Below, piece after piece: positions 55,926 through 64,000 of a stretch of 64,000 bases of DNA (position 1 is the first letter of the stretch; every line of letters starts with the position of its first letter). The notes below the pieces were generated by a model. That model saw nothing but the letters and a program-made list of their open reading frames with translations, was not told where the DNA came from and ran no database searches. Source of the DNA: EW11 sp035765635. GTDB lineage: Bacteria; Verrucomicrobiota; Verrucomicrobiia; Opitutales; Opitutaceae. Both the position numbers and the translations under genes were made by a program. The stretch is from NCBI GenBank assembly GCA_035765635.1, contig DASTWZ010000010.1, forward strand, positions 62,001 to 126,000, given 5' to 3'.

Positions 55926-56468
55926 ATGATGTCTCCTTGGGAACGGGTAATCCAAACCTCTCAACGCCTAGGCATCAAGCCCACAGAACGCCTGCTTTTC
56001 GTCCGCATCAGCACACAAACGCTGCAATTTTTCCGGGCCGGTGAACTGATCAAAAGCTACGTGATCTCCACCTCGAAACGGCCGCCTTCCAACGTGAAAG
56101 GCTCTTTCGGCACGCCGCGCGGGCTCCATGAAATCGCCGAACGAATCGGCGCCGGCCAGCCTATCGGCATGGTCTTCAAAGGCCGTGTACCGACCGGCCA
56201 TCACTTCCGCGAAGTGCCCGAGACCATCGAAGCCGGCACGGGAAATCTGATCACGAGCCGGATTCTTTGGCTCAGAGGCCTCGAACCCGGCGTGAACCGC
56301 GGAGGCGAAGTCGATACGTACGAGCGCTACGTCTATATCCACGGCACGAACCGCGAAGCCGAACTCGGCGCGCCGCAGAGCGCCGGCTGCCTCTTGATGT
56401 CGAACCTCGAAATCATCGAGCTCTACGAACTCGTTCGAGCCGGCGATCTGGTGATGATCGTTGACTGA
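55926..56468 (+). CDS. L,D-transpeptidase (YkuD domain)
   Basis: A 180-residue protein. The YkuD catalytic domain covers nearly all of it: early LLFVRISTQTLQFFRAGELI, then the catalytic block YIHGTNREAELGAPQSAGCL followed by LMSN, with His, Ser and Cys as in HxGT...SxGCxR/S-M-x-N. It would form 3-3 crosslinks in peptidoglycan or attach proteins to it. No signal peptide or membrane anchor is visible from either ATG (55926 or 55929), unusual for a periplasmic enzyme, so either export is by an unseen route or the function is different. Divergent from asd. Confidence 0.87.
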   Translation: MMSPWERVIQTSQRLGIKPTERLLFVRISTQTLQFFRAGELIKSYVISTSKRPPSNVKGSFGTPRGLHEIAERIGAGQPIGMVFKGRVPTGHHFREVPETIEAGTGNLITSRILWLRGLEPGVNRGGEVDTYERYVYIHGTNREAELGAPQSAGCLLMSNLEIIELYELVRAGDLVMIVD

Positions 56469-56502
56469 GCGGCCACGCCGAGTCTCGGCCGCCGCATGTT
56501 CG

Positions 56503-58521
56503 TCAATTCGCGGTCGCGGTCACGGAGGCCGGCACCGGCGCTCCTGCCGAGACTTTGAGGAGCACAGTCGCGCGCTCGGCCTTGGCGCTGTCGGCGAGAA
56601 ACTGCCGCAGCGCAGGATATTCCGCGACGTCCACCCGTCCTCCGACGAGATCGGCGCGCCGCTTTAGAACCACGACATTTTCTCGTTGTTCGCAGAACCG
56701 CTCGTACGACCCGTACGACGTCTTCTTCGCCGATTTGCCGGGCAGATCGTCCACCGACATCCCCGGCGGCAACTCGAAAGATATCTCGTCGTTGATCACC
56801 ACCGGCCTGAGCACGACTGGGTTCTTTCGCGTCTTCGGTGAGAAGTTCGGGATGCCAGCGTGACCCAGCAAATCCAAACGCGCGACGGCCATCGAACCGG
56901 GCATTCGCTGAAGATAGTTTGGAACGCCGAAGTCGAATTCCAGTTCGCAAACTCCGGTTCGCGGATCGTCGGCCTTATGCACCTTCTCGATGTGAGCCGA
57001 ACGAAGCGCGTCGCTCAGAAACTTCCGCGCAATCTGATCCAGATCGTTTTGGTTGGCCACCAGCAACAGTCGGCGCCGGAGGTCCGCGCCAGCCTGGCCC
57101 GTCGCCGAAATTTTTGCGTGCCCGACCACGAGACCCTCTGGCAAGGCTTTCAGGCTCACCACACGGCGATAGCCGGGGCCCGCTTCGCCGGAAATATTTG
57201 GAAGCGTGACGAGCGCTTCGCCCTCACCCGTCATCAACGCCACCGATGTTCCCTGAAGTGACTGCGGCAAATCGCCGAGCATCGTGTGCGGGTCTGTCGG
57301 ATCGAAGAAAAGGAGCCGACGATCTTTCGTCTCAACGATGGAAGGAAAGCTCAACTCAGGGCCAACCTCGATCGCCACGATCGCGTGATCGAACAAACTG
57401 AGCGACGGGAAATCCGGCCACACTTCAAAGTTCTCCTCGGAGCGCGCGCACGCCAGATAGGATTTGATGCCCAATTCGCGCAGCATCGCCCGAAGCAAAT
57501 TCGATTTGTCCTTGCAGTCACCGTAAGCGCGCTCGAGCACGACCGTCGCCTGACGCGGTTTGTAGCCGTAGCCTTTGCCAATGTCCTTTTCGTTGGAGAC
57601 GTAGCGTAGTTCCTGGACGAATACACTGAGGGCCCGGATTTTCGAAAGCACATCAGGCGCGCTTTCCGTCAATGCTCGCACCTTGGCGGTCAGCGCAGGA
57701 TCGGTGTCGCACTGCCCCGCCTGAAGTTTTTCCTGCCAGGCTCCGACGTCAGACCAGGTCTTGAAAACCGCCGGAGCAAATTGAACCGCCGCGGACTCGG
57801 GCACGATCATCACTCCTATGGCTGGCGCCAGCCTCATCGAGTCTGGCGCATAAGGTTCGTCGATCCACATTGGCCGATCGCGCAAAATCCAGGAGAGCGT
57901 GCGGCCACCGTCCCCGATCATGGGCCGTTCGATATCCGCGGCCGCATGGACTACATGCTCGATGCGGAAACCAGCTGGGACGGTGACGTGGAAATTTTGA
58001 CGGATGCTCGGGAGCTCCGAGTCGAAATGTTGGGCGAGCTGTGCCTCGAGCAACGGCCCCTCCGTGACCGTTTCGAATGCGAAGACATCTCCGGAGGTCG
58101 CGAACGAATGGAAGTTGAGCCGCTTTTCCCGAATATCACCGCAAAGCGAGAGCAGGCTCGTTTCTGTGAAATCGACCCAGTCCGATTTTTTCGCGGATTT
58201 CACGTCCTCTCCGGCGCGCACGATCCAGGCATTGGTCGTCCTCACCCGGTCCGTCGCCTCGTTATACGCGACGGCGCCATGAGCCCATTGGCTGCCCCGC
58301 TCCTTGAGCACCTTGATCGCCTTGCGGTGCGCGACCGTCGCCACGCCTCGAGCAGTGACATCGACCGTCACCTCATCGAGCAGCACCACCGCTGGCGCAT
58401 CTTGGAGGTTAGAATTCTGCGCGCTGTCAGACGCCGCTTTGATCCAAGCCGGCACGGCGCCGACCGCAAGCGAAGCGCACAGTGCGCCCAGAACCGAAAG
58501 GAAATAGATCCGTCGTTTCAT
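56503..58521 (-). CDS. DUF3857/transglutaminase-like protein with intact catalytic triad
   Basis: A 672-residue exported protein (signal MKRRIYFLSVLGALCASLAV, then GAVPA). An N-terminal DUF3857 beta domain (about 45-250) is followed by a transglutaminase-like core with Cys336 in RAYGDCKDKSNLLRAML, His379 in LSLFDHAIVAIEV and Asp407 in LLFFDPTDPHTML, the complete Cys-His-Asp set. The C-terminal third is beta-rich. Such proteins are thought to act as cysteine peptidases or crosslinking enzymes in the periplasm; substrate unknown. Its start overlaps the stop of the following paralogue's frame in the operon order (ATGA at 58518-58521), so both are made together. Confidence 0.85.
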   Translation of the reverse strand: MKRRIYFLSVLGALCASLAVGAVPAWIKAASDSAQNSNLQDAPAVVLLDEVTVDVTARGVATVAHRKAIKVLKERGSQWAHGAVAYNEATDRVRTTNAWIVRAGEDVKSAKKSDWVDFTETSLLSLCGDIREKRLNFHSFATSGDVFAFETVTEGPLLEAQLAQHFDSELPSIRQNFHVTVPAGFRIEHVVHAAADIERPMIGDGGRTLSWILRDRPMWIDEPYAPDSMRLAPAIGVMIVPESAAVQFAPAVFKTWSDVGAWQEKLQAGQCDTDPALTAKVRALTESAPDVLSKIRALSVFVQELRYVSNEKDIGKGYGYKPRQATVVLERAYGDCKDKSNLLRAMLRELGIKSYLACARSEENFEVWPDFPSLSLFDHAIVAIEVGPELSFPSIVETKDRRLLFFDPTDPHTMLGDLPQSLQGTSVALMTGEGEALVTLPNISGEAGPGYRRVVSLKALPEGLVVGHAKISATGQAGADLRRRLLLVANQNDLDQIARKFLSDALRSAHIEKVHKADDPRTGVCELEFDFGVPNYLQRMPGSMAVARLDLLGHAGIPNFSPKTRKNPVVLRPVVINDEISFELPPGMSVDDLPGKSAKKTSYGSYERFCEQRENVVVLKRRADLVGGRVDVAEYPALRQFLADSAKAERATVLLKVSAGAPVPASVTATAN

Positions 58522-60563
58522 TGCGCAGCTCCGAGCGAAGCGATTTTCCCGGTGGCAGGACGATTCGCCGCATCCGCCGTTTCGGGTTTTGGTTTCAAAA
58601 CGAAAACGTGATCGTCGGACCGCTTGATCCGCTCGAAAATATTTTTGATCGCCGGGTAACTCTCCGCGCGGAACTCGATCATCTGCCCTCCGCCGATGAC
58701 CATGTTTCGGGAATACACGATCGTCCGAATCTTCGGCTTGTACCCGACTCTGAACGTAGCGCCCAAAATGGCTCCGGGATCGGAAACATTTTGCGGCGCG
58801 CTTCCGCCATCGAGCACGAAGTTCTCCGGAAGAACGATTTCGATGTCATCGTGAATCTGTTCCGCGTACGGAAACAGAATCGGGAAGCTGCGCGTTTCGG
58901 CGCTGAACAGCGGCGTCTCATGCACGACGAACATGTTCGCATTGAGCACGAGCTTGCTTCCCGCCACTTCCGCATAACCGGGAATGTGAACCTTGCATTT
59001 GTGAACCACGGGAAACTCGTGCGACTGCAAGTTGACCCATTGCGCATCCGAAAATTCCGCGCCGGGCAGACGATCGGAAATCCTTTTCTGGAACTCTTGC
59101 GTGGCATCCGCTTCCGCATCGCCCCACCAACGCTCCTTCTGGTCGACAGCTTCGTGCCCGGTGAGCGTCACTTCGATTTCGCCATCGAGCGTACCTTCTT
59201 CGTCGAGGGTAAATCGCCCCTTCCGGCTGAGCAGCGTTTCATTCGCTGGCGCGACGGGATTCATCTGCGTCCACGACTTCTTCTCGTCGCAAATAAAGAC
59301 GTCCATCAGTTCGTCTTTCCCGCTCAACATGCCCGCCGGCACGATGTATTCGCCGGGCGAATACGTCACCCACTTGCCGTCGACTTTCACGGCGACGCAG
59401 TAGCGATTCATGAAGATCCAACTCCGCGGTCCTTTCGACGCTTGGATTTCATCGCGGTCCGCGTTGAAACCGACTCGAACGTCGAACCCGCCCGCACGGG
59501 CCAACGCTGCGAAAACCCGGTCGATGTCCTCGGGCCGGCCGCTCTTTGCCCGCAACGTCTCGTTGGCCGAGGGATGATCCTGCGCGTCGTCGCGCCGCTT
59601 TTTCGCCTCGATCAACTCCGCAGATTTCACCCAGTCGAAATTCGAGATCTCACGTTGGCAAAAATCGTAGTACGCCTTCAGTTTCTCCTCGGGAGTCTTC
59701 GCACCGGCGGCGAGTTTGGCAGCCAGCTCGTGGATGGTTCCGTTCGGCTTCGTCGACAGTCGAAAATCTTCGGCGAGGTAGGATCCGATTTCCTGCCAGA
59801 CTTCCTTTTCCGAATACCAGCGCATGTACGGATGGCTGAACAGAATCGCGATCCATCCTCGAAAATCCTTTTCCGGCGGCATCAGAGGCTCAGGCCGAAA
59901 CGGAGGAATGTTCTTAATCCTAAGCGTCATGCGCGAACGCGTTAATTTTTTGAATTCCGCGTCCTTCAAGTTGAACCACATGACATTCACGTCGGACGTC
60001 GTGCCTTCGACGTTGAAGATGAATTCGCGCACCGGCACCTCCAGCTGGGCGGGCATCGAATAGTAGTTGTTGGACAACTGACTCATCGACTGCCGCCATT
60101 GGTATTCGATGATGTCGCCGATCTCGAGATCGGGAAATGCGAACGACGTATAGCGCAGCTCGAAAGATTTTTCGTAGCTCGACGATTTGCTGGCGACGGT
60201 CTCCTTGAAATCGCTCTTCTTCAATTCGATCGTTTTGCCGTTCTTCTTCACGACGCGAGCCGCGATATCGAAGATCTTGTTCGTTTTCGTGTATTCGATT
60301 TTGAATACAGATGCGTGCTCCAGGCCTTTTTGAGTGTAGATCTTCGCCCGCACAAAATGGTCGATGCCATCGGGAGCCAAGACGTGCTTCCCGAGAAGGA
60401 TCTCGGATTCCGCGTTCGGAGCTGCCGTTGACTCGGTGGAAGCAAGATCGGCTTGGGGTATCGGATCCCAGTCGACTTTCGCTTGCGCCGAATGAATAGG
60501 GACGAACGCAAAGCAAACGATTAGTGTGACAAAGGCACGCGCGGAACAGGCGGGGCGGAGCAT
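58518..60563 (-). CDS. DUF3857/transglutaminase-like protein lacking the catalytic triad
   Basis: A 681-residue paralogue of the next gene. Start ATG 60563 (MLRPACSARAFVTLIVCFAF, then VPIHSAQA) gives a good signal peptide; the frame is open further upstream without support. A DUF3857-like N-domain (FELRYTSFAFPDLEIGDIIE) and a transglutaminase-fold middle part are recognisable. However, the Cys position aligns with Pro344 (SGRPEDIDRVFAALARAGG), the His with Arg387 (FMNRYCVAVKVDGK) and the Asp with Ser402 (VTYSPGEY). It is thus a predicted pseudoenzyme. First of two coupled genes; a chaperone, substrate-holding or regulatory role for the active partner is inferred. Confidence 0.8.
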   Translation of the reverse strand: MLRPACSARAFVTLIVCFAFVPIHSAQAKVDWDPIPQADLASTESTAAPNAESEILLGKHVLAPDGIDHFVRAKIYTQKGLEHASVFKIEYTKTNKIFDIAARVVKKNGKTIELKKSDFKETVASKSSSYEKSFELRYTSFAFPDLEIGDIIEYQWRQSMSQLSNNYYSMPAQLEVPVREFIFNVEGTTSDVNVMWFNLKDAEFKKLTRSRMTLRIKNIPPFRPEPLMPPEKDFRGWIAILFSHPYMRWYSEKEVWQEIGSYLAEDFRLSTKPNGTIHELAAKLAAGAKTPEEKLKAYYDFCQREISNFDWVKSAELIEAKKRRDDAQDHPSANETLRAKSGRPEDIDRVFAALARAGGFDVRVGFNADRDEIQASKGPRSWIFMNRYCVAVKVDGKWVTYSPGEYIVPAGMLSGKDELMDVFICDEKKSWTQMNPVAPANETLLSRKGRFTLDEEGTLDGEIEVTLTGHEAVDQKERWWGDAEADATQEFQKRISDRLPGAEFSDAQWVNLQSHEFPVVHKCKVHIPGYAEVAGSKLVLNANMFVVHETPLFSAETRSFPILFPYAEQIHDDIEIVLPENFVLDGGSAPQNVSDPGAILGATFRVGYKPKIRTIVYSRNMVIGGGQMIEFRAESYPAIKNIFERIKRSDDHVFVLKPKPETADAANRPATGKIASLGAAQ

Positions 60564-60692
60564 AAGGGTCAGTTGATTTTCGACCCGCAAGAGGTGGAGA
60601 AACATCCCTCCCGAGGGCGATGAGCTGGAGTCGCCATCCAAAATAATTGTGCCTCTGGCGGCAAGCGCGCACTGGGCCACGCGGGCCCTATT

Positions 60693-62936
60693 TTACCGGT
60701 TCGTCCCGAAAAGCAGGCGCAGCGAATTCAGACACACGATTACCGTGCTGCCTTCATGCGCGGCGACGCCAATGCCCAGCGGCACCGCCGTGCCCACGGA
60801 CGCGAGCGCCATGACGACCACGACGCCAAGCGAGATGGCCAGGTTCTGCAAAATGATCTGCCGCGCGCGCTGGCTCAGACGATGCGCCGCGAGAAAATTC
60901 TCGATGCGGTCATGCATCAAAATGACTTCGGCTTGCTCGAGAGCGGCATCGCTTCCCCGCGCGCCCATCGCGACGGACACATCGGCCGCGGCTAACGACG
61001 GCGCGTCATTCACTCCGTCGCCGACCATCGCGACCCGCTTGCCTCCGGCTCGCAGCGATTGGATCGCCTCGACTTTGCCTTCCGGCGTAAGCGCGGCGCG
61101 CACGTCTTCGATGCCGATCTCCTTCGCCACGTCCTCCGCGGCATGCGTGCGGTCTCCGGTCAGCATCACCAGCCGCACGCCCTTGCGCTTCAACTCGTCG
61201 ATCACGGCACGCGACTCCTGACGGATTTCATCGCGCAGCAAAATCCGGCCCACCACATCGCGGCCCAGCACCCACACTTCGCTCATCTCCGCGGGCGCAA
61301 GCGGCAGCGACCTCGCCCACTCCGCCAGCGGACCTCGCTCCAGAAGTTCGCGGCGTCCGAGCAGAATCTGCGCGCCGCCCACCGATCCGCGGAGCCCCTG
61401 GCCCGTGATCGACTCGAAGTCTTCCGTATCCAGCTCGCGAATACCGTTCGCCTTCGCGTGCCGCGTGATCGCGCGCGCCAGCGGATGCTTCGAGTTCGCC
61501 TCGAGCGCCGCGGCGAGTTCGAGAATTTCCGTTTCACGACCCGCGGGAAAACTTTCCACGCTCACGATCCGAAGTTCGCCAGTCGTGACCGTGCCCGTCT
61601 TGTCGAGGGCGACGACATTGATGCCGGCCAGTTTCTCGATCGCCGCCCCGCCGCGAAAGAGCACGCCATGTTTCGCGCCCCAGGCAATCGCCGCGAGAAT
61701 CGCCGATGGGATCGAGAGCACCAGCGCGCAAGGGCTCATCACGACGAGCAAGGTCATCGCGCGATAGAACGCCGACGGCGTGCCGGGCAAGCCGTTGAAC
61801 GGCGGCAATTGAAAGCCAAGCCACCAGACGAGAAACATCACCGCGCAGAGCCCGAGGACGATGAGCGTGTAACCTCCGCCGAATTTGTCGGTAAACCGTT
61901 CGCTCGGCGCGCGGAGTTTTTGCGCGTTTCGAATCAGATGAATGATTTTCTGAAGCGTGCTTTCCGACGGCAGACGCCGCACTTCGAAATCGACCACGCC
62001 CCACAAATTGATCGTGCCACTGAAGACCTTGTCGCCCGTCGCTTTCTCGACGGGACGCGCTTCGCCGGTGATGGCCGACTCATCGCTCGCGCTCTTGCCG
62101 CGCACGACCACGCCGTCCGCCGCAAACGCCTCGCCGGGCTTCACGCGCAGACGATCTCCGATGCCGATTTCCTCGACGCGAATCGTGCGCTCATTGCCCG
62201 TTGGCAGGATCAGTGCCGCGGTCTTCGGCGCGGTTTTCAGGAGCGAACCAATTTCGCTCTGCGTGCGATGCATCGCGTACTCCTCCATTGCCCCTGAAGA
62301 GGAAAAGAGAAACAGAAGCAGCACCGCCTCGCTCCACGCACCGATGCTCACCGCGCCGATAGCGACGGAGAGCATGAGGAAGTGGATGTCGAGCTTCCGC
62401 TCCTTGATGTTTTCCCACGAATCCTTGGCTGCGTCCCAGCCGCCGGCCAGCAACGCGATGCCATAGAGAATGCGGTGCAGCAGGCTTGGTCCGAACCCAG
62501 CGCGCTCGACAACAAAGCCAGCCAAACCGAAAACGGCGCAGCCGGCCGCCAGCACGGCCAGCTCCTTCCATTCCGACTCCTCTTCGTGCCCGGCTTCCGT
62601 CTCGACCTCAGGCCATTCGAATTCCTTCCATTTCCAAAATTTCGGCGCGGTCTCGCAGCTCACTTCGGAGACTTCCTTGACCGAACCGTCCTCCCAGAAA
62701 ACGAAGCCCGGGGGAACCTCCGCCTGTTTGCCGAGCTGCTTTTCGACAGCCTGGAGTGTTTCGGCCAAGCGGGCCTCCAAAGCATCCGTATTGATATCGC
62801 CCAAGGTCGCCACCGCGACTTTGCGCGTCGCCGTATCGATGCGAACAGCTTCGACGCCGGCTTCCTGCCGCAAGAACCGGGCAAGCGTCTCGGCCCAGTT
62901 ATCAGTTGAAGCGCTGACGGAGGACATTGCCCGCAT
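60693..62936 (-). CDS. P1B-4-type heavy-metal exporting ATPase
   Basis: A 747-residue metal-transporting P-type ATPase. The P1B-4 hallmarks are the TM4 motif SPC (VVMSPCALVLSIPSA, about residue 400) and HEGST in the last helices (GVAAHEGSTVIVCLN, about 725). The A domain has TGEA; the P domain has DKTGTVTTGE (about 443) and MVGDGVNDAPSLAAADV; the N domain has SKHPLARAI. The N-terminal 80 residues have an HMA-like fold without CxxC, followed by an acidic His-containing stretch (EVETEAGHEEESEW) that may serve as a metal sensor. P1B-4 pumps export Co2+, Fe2+ or Zn2+. ATG 62927 is an alternative start. No metalloregulator gene is adjacent. Confidence 0.91.
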   Translation of the reverse strand: MRAMSSVSASTDNWAETLARFLRQEAGVEAVRIDTATRKVAVATLGDINTDALEARLAETLQAVEKQLGKQAEVPPGFVFWEDGSVKEVSEVSCETAPKFWKWKEFEWPEVETEAGHEEESEWKELAVLAAGCAVFGLAGFVVERAGFGPSLLHRILYGIALLAGGWDAAKDSWENIKERKLDIHFLMLSVAIGAVSIGAWSEAVLLLFLFSSSGAMEEYAMHRTQSEIGSLLKTAPKTAALILPTGNERTIRVEEIGIGDRLRVKPGEAFAADGVVVRGKSASDESAITGEARPVEKATGDKVFSGTINLWGVVDFEVRRLPSESTLQKIIHLIRNAQKLRAPSERFTDKFGGGYTLIVLGLCAVMFLVWWLGFQLPPFNGLPGTPSAFYRAMTLLVVMSPCALVLSIPSAILAAIAWGAKHGVLFRGGAAIEKLAGINVVALDKTGTVTTGELRIVSVESFPAGRETEILELAAALEANSKHPLARAITRHAKANGIRELDTEDFESITGQGLRGSVGGAQILLGRRELLERGPLAEWARSLPLAPAEMSEVWVLGRDVVGRILLRDEIRQESRAVIDELKRKGVRLVMLTGDRTHAAEDVAKEIGIEDVRAALTPEGKVEAIQSLRAGGKRVAMVGDGVNDAPSLAAADVSVAMGARGSDAALEQAEVILMHDRIENFLAAHRLSQRARQIILQNLAISLGVVVVMALASVGTAVPLGIGVAAHEGSTVIVCLNSLRLLFGTNR

Positions 62937-63012
62937 CTTGTGGGCTCGCCCGCGACGCGCAAATAGCAATTGCACCCCGAAAACTCTACGGAATGTTTGC
63001 CCTCACCATTCG

Positions 63013-64000
63013 ATGATCGGTCTCAACGAAACGCTCGACGCCCCCCACCCACCGCCGCCCCCGTCGCGCGCCGTGGAGTTGAGCGCTCAGATTTTTTCGG
63101 AAGGCGGCTGGCTGCAAGAAGGTCTGTCGCTCGAACATCGCCCGCAACAGGAACTCATGGCCCAGGCCGTCGCCCGCGCGATGAAGCGCGACGAACCCCT
63201 GATTTTCGAGGCGGGAACGGGCGTCGGAAAATCGCTCGCCTACCTTTTGCCGGGGATCATCCACGCTGTTGACCAATCCCGGCAGCTCATCGTTTCGACG
63301 CACACCATCGCGCTTCAAGAACAGCTCGAGTCGAAAGACCTGCCGCTTTGCCGGCGCATTTTCACGCTGCATTCAGACCTCGCGCCGTACGCGAAATTCA
63401 AGAGCGCGGTGCTCGTGGGCAAGGCTAACTACCTTTGCACCACGCGGCTCGCCACCGCCCTGCGCGACAAGCAGGAACTCTTCGCCACGACCGAACACAG
63501 CGAACTCCAGCGCATCGCAGCTTGGGCGGAGACGTCGCGCGACGGCTTGCGGCATGAGCTGAATCCACCGGTGTCGGCGGATGTCTGGGAAATGGTGAAT
63601 GCCGACTCGTCGGGCTGCTCGCGGAAATACTGCGACTGCGAAAAATGTTTTTATCAACGCGCTCGAGGACGGCTGCGCGCCGCGAATGTCATCATAGTCA
63701 ATCACTCGCTCTTATTTACCCATCTGAACGCCGGCGGCGCCGCCGAAAAAGGCGGTTCGCGCGGCGTGCTGTTTCCCGATGATTTTGTCGTGCTCGACGA
63801 GGGCCATACCGTCCCCGAAGTCGCCACGGAACATTTTGGCCTGCGCCTGAGCAGCTATGGGACGGAACGACTGCTGAAATATCTATATAATCCGAAAACC
63901 AAGCGCGGCCTGTTGCAAAAATTCGGCTCGCCGATGGAGCGGCAGCTCGTCGTCGATGCCTTGGACGCATCCGAGCAATTCTTTTCGTTCCTTGCGGAAA
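63013..64000 (+). CDS. DinG/XPD-type ATP-dependent DNA helicase, N-terminal part (cut by window edge)
   Basis: About 329 residues before the edge. Superfamily 2 iron-sulfur helicase of the DinG family. A Pro-rich start (APHPPPPPSRAVEL) leads to the Q-motif-like HRPQQELMAQAVARAM, Walker A EAGTGVGKSLAYLLP, motif Ia IVSTHTIALQEQL, the four-cysteine Fe-S cluster pattern (Cys in KANYLC and then SGCSRKYCDCEKC), NHSLLFTHL and a DEAH-type box that reads VLDEGH. It unwinds DNA 5'-3' in repair and R-loop removal. Divergent to the metal ATPase with 76 bp between the starts. Confidence 0.9.
   Translation, partial: MIGLNETLDAPHPPPPPSRAVELSAQIFSEGGWLQEGLSLEHRPQQELMAQAVARAMKRDEPLIFEAGTGVGKSLAYLLPGIIHAVDQSRQLIVSTHTIALQEQLESKDLPLCRRIFTLHSDLAPYAKFKSAVLVGKANYLCTTRLATALRDKQELFATTEHSELQRIAAWAETSRDGLRHELNPPVSADVWEMVNADSSGCSRKYCDCEKCFYQRARGRLRAANVIIVNHSLLFTHLNAGGAAEKGGSRGVLFPDDFVVLDEGHTVPEVATEHFGLRLSSYGTERLLKYLYNPKTKRGLLQKFGSPMERQLVVDALDASEQFFSFLAE

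Overview
The window is a high-GC bacterial chromosome segment. It most likely comes from Verrucomicrobiota, order Opitutales (Opitutaceae-like). The reasons are two large TonB-dependent receptors with no SusD partner, Verrucomicrobia-style prepilins, an uronate route through a UxaE-type epimerase, and intergenic gaps filled with several families of inverted 'word-like' repeats. The taxonomy is inference; no rRNA is present.

Layout. 0-13 kb is mostly housekeeping: the start of rpsA, an orphan polysaccharide ABC ATPase with a GT4 glycosyltransferase, mntH-usp behind a possible DtxR/MntR-type box, fmt, a DUF4380-like protein, der, a YugH-like aminotransferase with its Lrp-type regulator, a response regulator with a degenerate HPt-like tail, and ffh. 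13.4-36.5 kb is a carbohydrate locus aimed at pectin and its galactose-bearing side chains. It holds a secreted GH36 alpha-galactosidase, a LacI regulator divergent from a TonB receptor, a GPH symporter, a 2-hydroxyacid dehydrogenase, a DUF2264 protein, a GH105-GH28 fusion, a second TonB receptor, and a four-gene uronate operon (Ldh-family oxidoreductase, SDR reductase, uxaE, uxaC) divergent from an XylR-like AraC regulator. The implied route is galacturonate to tagaturonate (UxaC), to fructuronate (UxaE), to mannonate (SDR).

36.6-47.8 kb is a compact, largely translationally coupled type IV pilus / type II secretion-like locus resembling the MSHA set: prepilin, MshE-type ATPase with an N-terminal MshEN c-di-GMP-binding domain, MshG-type platform protein, a second prepilin with a duplicated globular domain, MshI-, MshJ- and MshK-like proteins and an MshL-like secretin. 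It is followed directly by a REC-GGDEF diguanylate cyclase and an HD-GYP phosphodiesterase, so synthesis, breakdown and a receptor for c-di-GMP lie in one block. The second prepilin has an open leader of about 168 codons built from intergenic repeat families and a 15-bp minisatellite.

47.8-64 kb returns to metabolism: trpF, a DegT aminotransferase, cobA-hemD fusion, hemC, ilvC, ilvN, tRNA-Val(UAC), asd, an L,D-transpeptidase, a coupled pair of DUF3857/transglutaminase-like proteins (one with a full catalytic triad, one without), a P1B-4 metal ATPase and the start of a DinG-type helicase. Repeat families named here: A (27-bp terminal inverted repeats), B (GGCTCGCCAGGGACGGCTCG type), C (GCCGCAAAAAGGCGCAAAG type), D (CACGAATCACACGAA / CACGGAATACACGGA type), E (GGCTGAAGGCTGAAG type), F (GAATGAAGGATGATGAATG type).
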